NCBI RefSeq assembly: GCF_016890225.1
Contig: NZ_JAFELM010000028.1
Coordinates: 124,001 to 188,000 of the forward strand
Source: Bacillus suaedaesalsae
Lineage (GTDB): Bacteria; Bacillota; Bacilli; Bacillales; SA4
Reading direction: 5' to 3'
Length of the DNA: 64,000 nt
Part shown: piece after piece, positions 58,360-64,000 of the stretch
Layout of the letters: every line of letters begins with the position of its first letter
How positions within the stretch are numbered: position 1 is the stretch's first letter
The notes under the pieces: generated by a model
Database searches by the model: none
What the model saw: the letters and a program-made list of their open reading frames with translations, nothing else
What the model was told of the DNA's origin: nothing
Translations under genes and position numbers: made by a program

Positions 58360-58764
58360 TTATGCAAACTGCTCCTTCTTACGATATACCATTCCTTCAA
58401 GGGATGCTAGTAGATCTCCATCTTGGTTCATTACGACCATTCGATATAATCCAAGTTTCGGATTTTTTGTAATTTCTGTTGCAGTTGCTGTAAGCTTATC
58501 TCCAAGCTTTCCCGCTGTCATATAGTTGACGTTAACGTTTATACCCACCGCTGTTTGACCGTAAGAATTACTCGCAATTGCAAATGCTACGTCAGCTAAT
58601 GAAAAAATCACACCACCATTTGCTGCACCGTGAAAGTTAAGCATGGAGTCCTGAACGGTCATTGTGACCTCTGCAAATCCTTCATTCAAATCTACTACTT
58701 CAATACCTAGAAACTTTGCATAAGGGTCAGCCTGTACTCTATCTAAAATATTCTGTTTTAACAT
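58360..58764 (-). CDS. paaI: PaaI-type hotdog thioesterase
   Basis: 134 residues from ATG 58764 (AAGGG upstream). Hotdog thioesterase pattern LNFHGAANGGVIFSLADVAFAIASN with the conserved Asp/Asn and Gly pair, as in PaaI, hydroxyphenylacetyl-CoA thioesterase. Hydrolyses stalled aryl-CoA intermediates in phenylacetate breakdown. It lies just after the ABC importer genes and paaK, supporting the assignment; a general acyl-CoA thioesterase is the alternative. Confidence 0.8.
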   Translation of the reverse strand: MLKQNILDRVQADPYAKFLGIEVVDLNEGFAEVTMTVQDSMLNFHGAANGGVIFSLADVAFAIASNSYGQTAVGINVNVNYMTAGKLGDKLTATATEITKNPKLGLYRMVVMNQDGDLLASLEGMVYRKKEQFA

Positions 58765-58786
58765 AGAATCATCCCTTTCTATCAAA

Positions 58787-58817
58787 AGGGCATTTATCCA
58801 AAAAGAATAAATGCCCT
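58787..58817 (-). terminator. Terminator of livK
   Basis: AGGGCATTTAT and ATAAATGCCCT pair exactly; TTTTGAT follows on the minus strand. It separates the importer operon from paaI. Confidence 0.75.
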
Positions 58818-58823
58818 AAACCA

Positions 58824-59993
58824 TTATTTTTTGAACGTCCATTTTCCGTTTTTCACTTCAGCAAGTACCATACTGTCTGCTTTCAAACCATTATGATCAT
58901 TTGCACTAAATGTAAAAGTCCCTGTTGCCCCTACATAATCTTTTACATCATTTTCTAAATAATCTCGTATTGATTCACGGTCCGTTGCTCCAGCCTTTAA
59001 TGCTTCTACAATTAATTGAAGGTTATCATACCCATAAGAACCAAAGTTGGTAGGCTCACCTTTGTAGGCAGCCGTATAGTCATCATAAAATTCCTTGATT
59101 ACTTTATACTGTGGGTCATTCTCTGGGATTTGCGTTGGGAATAGAAGTTTTCCTGTCGGAATGACAACACCCTCAGCAGCATCACCTGCTAAATCTAAAA
59201 ATGCTTGGTTAGCAATACCGTGACTTCCGATATATGGCATATCCATTCCAAGTTCTTTCATATTCTTTGCAGCAATAGCTGGACCTGGGTTAGTTCCCCA
59301 AACGATAACAGCATCAGCACCAGATTTATTTATTTTTGTTAACTGAGTTTTCATATCTGCATCATCTGTATTATACGATTCGTTCGCAACAATTTCGATT
59401 CCATATTCACCCTTTAACGCTTCTAATTGTTCCACACCACTTGCGCCATAAGCATTTGAATCAGCCAAAATTGCCACTTTTTTCATACCTGAATCTTTCA
59501 TGTACATATAGATTCGTTCAACAGCATGAGCATCGGAGTGTGGAGTTTTAAATACCCATTTTGACTCTTCAGCTGGAGATACAATTGCTACACTTGCACC
59601 AGCAGAAATGACTGGTACTTCATTATCCAACGCTATACCTTTCATCGCTAATGCTGGACCACTAGTTGTTGTACCTAATACAGCAAGTACATTTTCGTCA
59701 TTAATAAGACGATTCATTTCCTCCACAGCTTTCTCTTGTGTTGATTCATCATCTGCTAAAATAACTTCAATTGGTATACCATTAATTCCACCGTTTTCAT
59801 TAATCTGCTTAACAAGTAATTCAGTTGCATTCCATTCTGGTTCACCTAGAGGACTTCCCGGACCTGTTTTGGAGTAAATGGCACCTATCTTATAGACTTC
59901 TGGATCACCTTCTCCTCCTGATTGCGAACTACATCCAACAATTCCGAAAACAAACAAAATCATTGTAAAAATAGATAAAAGCTTTTTACTCAA
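58824..59993 (-). CDS. ABC transporter substrate-binding lipoprotein, branched-chain type
   Basis: 389 residues. Signal peptide with lipobox (F-G-I-V-G-C), then a Leu/Ile/Val-binding fold (Peripla_BP_6): IYSKTGPGSPLGEPEWNAT, VIWGTNPGPAIAAKNMKELG, GSYGYDNLQLIVEALKAGATDRE. Last gene of the liv-type operon. Substrate here is probably an aromatic acid such as phenylacetate or benzoate because paaK and paaI flank it, but amino acids are not excluded. Confidence 0.87.
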   Translation of the reverse strand: MSKKLLSIFTMILFVFGIVGCSSQSGGEGDPEVYKIGAIYSKTGPGSPLGEPEWNATELLVKQINENGGINGIPIEVILADDESTQEKAVEEMNRLINDENVLAVLGTTTSGPALAMKGIALDNEVPVISAGASVAIVSPAEESKWVFKTPHSDAHAVERIYMYMKDSGMKKVAILADSNAYGASGVEQLEALKGEYGIEIVANESYNTDDADMKTQLTKINKSGADAVIVWGTNPGPAIAAKNMKELGMDMPYIGSHGIANQAFLDLAGDAAEGVVIPTGKLLFPTQIPENDPQYKVIKEFYDDYTAAYKGEPTNFGSYGYDNLQLIVEALKAGATDRESIRDYLENDVKDYVGATGTFTFSANDHNGLKADSMVLAEVKNGKWTFKK

Positions 59994-60055
59994 CTTACTT
60001 ACCCCCTTATTTCATGCATATTCTTAAACGTGTTTTCACACGATTAATCCAAGTA

Positions 60056-60790
60056 TTAAACGACTGTAGACCCAAGGAATGCTTCCTTTACCTCTTTGTC
60101 CTGCAACAACTCATTTGCTAATCCTTCTTTTTTGATTGTTCCATGAGTCATTACATAAGCGCGATCAGCAATTTTTAAAGAACCCATCACGTTTTGTTCA
60201 ATTAATAAGACAGTAACCCCTAAATCTCGTAAGCTTTTCACATAATTAAGTACTTCTTTTACTAATAATGGGGCAAGACCTAATGAAGGCTCATCTAATA
60301 ATAAGAGATCAGGTTTAGCCATCATGGCTCTTGCAATAGCTAGCATTTGCTGCTGACCTCCTGATAACGTTCCTCCTAGCTGTTCCTTTCTCTCTTTTAA
60401 TACTGGAAATAATTCAAACACTTTTTCAATATCTTCATTAATTACTTTTTTACCACTCTTTTTATAGTGAGAATAGGCACCTAAATTTAAATTATCGTAC
60501 ACTGTGAGGGTACTGAAAATTTGTCTGTGCTCTGGTACATGAATTAACCTTTTTCCAACAATTCCCTCAGGCTCCATGGGTGTTATATTATCATTTTTAT
60601 AAAAAATTTCACCCGTGGATGGTTTTATTAGTCCAGATATTGCATGTAGTAATGTTGTTTTCCCTGCCCCATTTGCACCAAGAAGTGCTACTATTTCACC
60701 TTTTTTTACATGTAAAGATACATTATGAAGTGCTTGAATTTGACCATAGCTATAGGAGACCCCTTTGAGTTCAAGTAAGTGTTCGTTCAT
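60056..60790 (-). CDS. LivF-type ABC ATPase
   Basis: 244 residues: Walker A GANGAGKTT (37-46), the LivF-type VPEHRQIFSTLTV, signature LSGGQQQM near 142 and Walker B LLLLDEPSLGLAP. Partner ATPase of the importer. Its start overlaps the livG stop by four bases. Confidence 0.9.
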   Translation of the reverse strand: MNEHLLELKGVSYSYGQIQALHNVSLHVKKGEIVALLGANGAGKTTLLHAISGLIKPSTGEIFYKNDNITPMEPEGIVGKRLIHVPEHRQIFSTLTVYDNLNLGAYSHYKKSGKKVINEDIEKVFELFPVLKERKEQLGGTLSGGQQQMLAIARAMMAKPDLLLLDEPSLGLAPLLVKEVLNYVKSLRDLGVTVLLIEQNVMGSLKIADRAYVMTHGTIKKEGLANELLQDKEVKEAFLGSTVV

Positions 60791-61569
60791 ATCGTAGCCT
60801 CCTCATTATCTGCTGTTCCGAGATAAGCTTCGATTACTTTTTCATGATTTTGAATTTCCTTCGGTGTGCCTTCTGCAATTTTCTCACCTTGATCTAAGAC
60901 AATGATTTTGTTACAAATGCTCATAACTAAGTCCATATCATGCTCTACTACGAAAACGGATACATTTTTTCCTTTTATTTTTTGAATAAGATTAGCCATT
61001 TCTAACGTTTCCCCATGATTTAGTCCAGCAGCGATTTCATCTAGTAATAGTAATTTAGGATTTGTCGCTAGTGCCCTTGCTAACTCTAGTAATCTTAATT
61101 TCCCAAGTGGCAAGGATCCAGCTATAACATCACACATGCTATCCATACCTACAAATTCGAGAGTGTTCATTGCCTCGTCATACATACGTGCTTCTTCTTT
61201 TCTCGAATGAGGTAATTTAAGAGCAGCAGATAGTATATTAGATGACGTTTTTGTATGTAATCCAACCATAACATTTTCGATCACTGACATTCTTTTAAAT
61301 ACTTGTAGATTTTGAAATGTTCTTGATATCCCAAGTTCTGCGACTTTATAGTTAGGTAATGAGTCAATCCTTTTTCCTCGAAATTCTATTTCTCCCTTTG
61401 AGGGAGGAAAAATCGATGATGCCATATTAAACATTGTACTTTTCCCCGCACCATTTGGTCCTATTAATCCGGTAATCTGGCCTTCTTCAACTGTAAAGGA
61501 AACATCTTTATTGGCTATTACCCCACCAAACTGCTTCGTTACACTTCTCACTTCTAGTAAACTAGACAT
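60787..61569 (-). CDS. LivG-type ABC ATPase
   Basis: 260 residues: Walker A GPNGAGKST (36-44), the LivG-type GISRTFQNLQVF, signature LGKLRLLELARAL and Walker B LLLLDEIAAGLNHGE. The Walker B ends DEIAAGL in place of DEPxAGL, as in many LivG. Overlaps livM by eight bases. Confidence 0.9.
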   Translation of the reverse strand: MSSLLEVRSVTKQFGGVIANKDVSFTVEEGQITGLIGPNGAGKSTMFNMASSIFPPSKGEIEFRGKRIDSLPNYKVAELGISRTFQNLQVFKRMSVIENVMVGLHTKTSSNILSAALKLPHSRKEEARMYDEAMNTLEFVGMDSMCDVIAGSLPLGKLRLLELARALATNPKLLLLDEIAAGLNHGETLEMANLIQKIKGKNVSVFVVEHDMDLVMSICNKIIVLDQGEKIAEGTPKEIQNHEKVIEAYLGTADNEEATI

Positions 61570-62593
61570 GTTGATCCCCCTTCACTTGAGGAATTTGCTG
61601 AGACTGCTTCCTTCTAATGCGATTGATGGTCTTGACAATTATTGGGGCAAGAGCAGGAAATAACCCTTGAGGTAAGAAGATTACGACTAGCATTAAGATT
61701 AATCCATATAATACGTGTTCTGTATCACTCGTAATAAAGGAGAAATGCGAACCTAATGTATGCACGACTATATTAATGACGTTAATAAGAAGTGCTCCAA
61801 ATACAGCTCCCCACACACTAGTAGAACCACCTAATACGACCATTGTTAGAAATAGAATTGATGTATTTAGACCGAATGAAGTAGGAGAAATACTGAATGA
61901 CATATGAGCAAATAGCCAACCTGCTAATCCAGCAAACATTGCACTTAGGATAAACACTTGCATCTTATATTTCCCCGTGTCAACCCCCATTGAACTTGAT
62001 GCGATTTCACTATCATGTATCGAACGCAAGGCACGACCAATTCTAGAGTGAACAATATTTAGGGCAATCACAATAACTAGAAGAGCAATAATCCAAACTA
62101 AGAAATAATAAGATAGTCCTTGTTTAAATGTGGAACCAAATAACTCGATCTTTGGAATTCCAAAAAATCCTGAAGCTCCTTTTGTTAGCCCTTTCCCCTC
62201 TACTAAAAGAACATGAATAACTATTCCAAATGCTAGTGTAGCCATTGCTAAATAATATCCATGAAGTCTCGCCATTGTATGACCAAGGATATAAGCAATT
62301 AATCCTGGAACTGCAATTGATACTAATAATGAAATCCATGGATTCCAATCATATGTAGTTGTTAATATTGCGGTACTATATGCACCTACTCCGTAAAAGG
62401 CAGCCTGACCTAGTGAAATTTGACCTGCAAACCCCATTAATAAACCAAGACCCACTGCCACAATTGTATAAATTCCAGCAAATGTAGCTTTTGTAATAAA
62501 GAATGAGGTGGAAAAAAGAAAGGGAAGAACTATAATAAATATAGAGAAGAGTAAGAATCCCTTCCAACTAAATCGTTGTACACCTTTTCTCAT
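61562..62593 (-). CDS. LivM-type ABC permease
   Basis: 343 residues with about nine or ten hydrophobic helices; GLGLLMGFAGQISLGQAAFYGVGAY is the LivM signature and HDSEIASSSMGVDTGKYKMQVFILSA the conserved loop to the ATPase. Forms the membrane channel with LivH. Starts three bases after livH, coupled. Confidence 0.9.
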   Translation of the reverse strand: MRKGVQRFSWKGFLLFSIFIIVLPFLFSTSFFITKATFAGIYTIVAVGLGLLMGFAGQISLGQAAFYGVGAYSTAILTTTYDWNPWISLLVSIAVPGLIAYILGHTMARLHGYYLAMATLAFGIVIHVLLVEGKGLTKGASGFFGIPKIELFGSTFKQGLSYYFLVWIIALLVIVIALNIVHSRIGRALRSIHDSEIASSSMGVDTGKYKMQVFILSAMFAGLAGWLFAHMSFSISPTSFGLNTSILFLTMVVLGGSTSVWGAVFGALLINVINIVVHTLGSHFSFITSDTEHVLYGLILMLVVIFLPQGLFPALAPIIVKTINRIRRKQSQQIPQVKGDQHV

Positions 62594-62596
62594 GTA

Positions 62597-63475
62597 TTAT
62601 AGACCTCCTTTCCCTACGTTCTTTTCACCAAGTAATCCATAAGGTCTAATTAACAAAATCATTAACACAACGCCAAATGCTATTGCATCTTTTAGTCCTG
62701 AGGATAAATATCCCGCTCCCAACGACTCAATGACACCTAGTAATAAACCTCCAAAAACTGCACCTGGTGCGCTACCTAAGCCGCCAACGATACTAGCAGA
62801 AAATCCTTTTATTCCTAACATGATTCCCATGTCATAGGAAGGAAACATGATAGGTGCAATTACGAGTCCGGCAAGAGCCCCTAAACCAGCACTTAGTGAA
62901 AAGGAAAATGCTGACATCTTTTTCGGACTTATTCCCATCAGTCTAGCCGCTAAAGGGTTCACCGAACATGCGTTAAACGCTTTTCCAATTGTTGTTTTCT
63001 CCATTAAGACGTATAACCCGGCTACGATCATGAGCATAAATACCATTACCCATATACTTTGTGGTGTAATAGAAGCACCTAGAATTGAAACTGGTTCATC
63101 TGATGTAAACGGTTCCACCTTTACTGAGTTTTTACCCCATATCATACTTGCGATTCCTCTCATAAAAATAGCAGCTCCGATTGTAAGTATAATTAGACTA
63201 AGCGGATCCGCACCTTGCGCCTTTCTTACAATCGTTCGCTCAAATAACCATCCTATAATGACAACAATCACAACGGTTAATATGAATGAGAGATAGTATG
63301 ATAGCCCAGCACCTACAAGAGAATACATAATCATACCACCCAGCATGACAAATTCTCCTTGTGCTAGGTTTATAACCTTAGTCACACTATAGATCGTGAC
63401 AAACCCAAGTGCTACAATGGCGTAAATACTACCAATAGTCAGACCAGATATTAAATATTGCAAAGACTCTCCCAT
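62597..63475 (-). CDS. LivH-type ABC permease
   Basis: 292 residues, about eight hydrophobic helices, and the LivH block TVIYSVTKVINLAQGEFVMLGG at about 27-48. GGLGSAPGAVFGGLLLGVIE follows near the end. First gene of the importer operon; AGGGG lies seven bases before its ATG, and a consensus sigma-A promoter with an overlapping inverted repeat lies upstream. Confidence 0.9.
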   Translation of the reverse strand: MGESLQYLISGLTIGSIYAIVALGFVTIYSVTKVINLAQGEFVMLGGMIMYSLVGAGLSYYLSFILTVVIVVIIGWLFERTIVRKAQGADPLSLIILTIGAAIFMRGIASMIWGKNSVKVEPFTSDEPVSILGASITPQSIWVMVFMLMIVAGLYVLMEKTTIGKAFNACSVNPLAARLMGISPKKMSAFSFSLSAGLGALAGLVIAPIMFPSYDMGIMLGIKGFSASIVGGLGSAPGAVFGGLLLGVIESLGAGYLSSGLKDAIAFGVVLMILLIRPYGLLGEKNVGKGGL

Positions 63476-63540
63476 ATTTACACCCCTAATTAATTATTTA
63501 TTTATATAACGTAAAATTAACGAGCAACTTTTTTTCGAAC

Positions 63541-63558
63541 TATCATAATCGAATGATA
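63541..63558 (-). promoter_or_regulatory. Inverted repeat overlapping livH -10 box (candidate operator)
   Basis: TATCAT-AATCGA-ATGATA: six-base perfect arms around a six-base spacer. One arm is the -10 box of the liv promoter, so a repressor bound here would block initiation; likely a PaaR/FadR-type regulator (TetR family), none of which is seen in the window. Confidence 0.5.
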
Positions 63559-63582
63559 TCGTTTTCATCAGGGGTTTGTCAA
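63553..63582 (-). promoter_or_regulatory. Sigma-A promoter of the liv-type operon
   Basis: On the minus strand TTGACA (63582-63577, consensus), an 18-base spacer and TATCAT (63558-63553), about 80 bases upstream of the livH ATG. Confidence 0.75.
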
Positions 63583-63639
63583 TAATATTCTGAAAATTAT
63601 TACAATATAGCGAATGCAGCATTAGGTTCCACGAAAAAA

Positions 63640-63662
63640 GAACACTACTAAACGATAGTGCC
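63640..63662 (-). terminator. Terminator of paaK
   Basis: GAACACTA and TAGTGCCC-type arms; on the minus strand the hairpin is followed by TTTTTT, directly after the paaK stop. Confidence 0.7.
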
Positions 63663-63680
63663 CTTATCTCTTTATGAAAC

Positions 63681-64000
63681 TTATACCTCTAAAGATTCTT
63701 TCGTTCGGTCTACAACTCTTACAGCTTTCCCTTCCGAACGCGGAATACTTTTCGGTTTATGAACTTTTACCTCAATTGAAACTAAACACTGATTCTTTAT
63801 TATACAATAGATACGATTACTAAGATGACTTACATATTCATGACTTAGGTTACCGTTGATACTCTTATAAAACTCTTCATCTACTTCTACATGAAGCTCT
63901 ACGTTTAATAGACTCCCTTTCTGAGTTAAATGAATTTGGTAGTGTGGAACAATTTCATTCACAGTAAGCAAGAAATGCTCAATCTGTGAAGGGAACACAT
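63681..64000 (-). CDS. paaK: Phenylacetate-CoA ligase, C-terminal end (partial)
   Basis: The window edge cuts this gene; 106 C-terminal residues remain. FPSQIEHFLLTV and PHYQIHLTQKG are the PaaK C-terminal AMP-binding sub-domain, and the ending SIPRSEGKAVRVVDRT is the PaaK hallmark with the catalytic-loop Lys. The enzyme activates phenylacetate to its CoA ester, the first step of the phenylacetate pathway. Its terminator separates it from the importer, which has its own promoter. Confidence 0.85.
   Translation of the reverse strand, partial: VFPSQIEHFLLTVNEIVPHYQIHLTQKGSLLNVELHVEVDEEFYKSINGNLSHEYVSHLSNRIYCIIKNQCLVSIEVKVHKPKSIPRSEGKAVRVVDRTKESLEV

Overview
The window looks like a chromosomal segment of a spore-forming, low-GC Gram-positive bacterium of the family Bacillaceae. 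The support is AT-rich DNA, ribosome sites of the AAGGAGG type, frequent TTG and GTG starts, spore genes (CotF-type coat proteins, a CwlJ-like cortex hydrolase), a HmoA-type haem oxygenase under a Fur box, several ECF sigma factors, and GC-rich structured intergenic repeats of a kind common in Bacillaceae. No rRNA, tRNA, phage, IS element or CRISPR array was seen. Most genes lie on the minus strand in short operons closed by clear hairpin terminators.

Layout. 1-5 kb: a broken lipoprotein gene, a YitT-type membrane protein, a metallophosphoesterase and a MATE exporter. 4.8-5.6 kb: a thioredoxin-like (redoxin/TlpA) gene whose first active-site Cys codon is replaced by in-frame TGA, followed at the right distance by a small hairpin with an AGGTT loop. 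This is a selenoprotein candidate and the most striking item. 5.6-15 kb: DinB, hmoA, a hydrolase, a small lipoprotein/membrane operon, a GNAT gene without a usable start codon, and an ABC exporter divergent from a TetR regulator with two palindromic operator candidates. 15-20 kb: a single-chain ECF sigma/anti-sigma fusion, an esterase, a PP2C-like phosphatase and a HIT protein behind a complete T-box leader, then a deaminase and an isochorismatase-type hydrolase. 21-23 kb: a spore-coat/alcohol dehydrogenase operon (yraD-G/adhB type). 23.4-25.9 kb: cytochrome bd oxidase with intact subunit II but a badly decayed subunit I.

26-46 kb: rluF, split copC/copD, a YdcF-type protein, a 20-21 bp periodic repeat array, an operon of SDR, ceramidase-like hydrolase and peptidase E, glyoxalase-fold proteins, Nudix, Asp/Glu racemase, M3 oligoendopeptidase, and two ECF sigma loci placed back to back, one with an evident autoregulatory ECF promoter. 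46-58 kb: AAA ATPase, DUF2935 protein, several lipoproteins, a second DNA polymerase III beta clamp (dnaN paralogue), cwlJ-like, methyltransferase, a GNAT with a Clp_N-like N-terminus, DinB and an AlkA-type glycosylase. 58-64 kb: paaI, a complete branched-chain-type ABC importer (livHMGFK order) with a consensus promoter and overlapping operator, and the C-terminal end of paaK. These three together suggest phenylacetate/aromatic acid uptake and activation.

Gene decay is scattered over the window (three genes with clear lesions, three remnants). That must be weighed when reading the TGA-containing redoxin gene. All family assignments come from reading motifs by eye; no database search was run.
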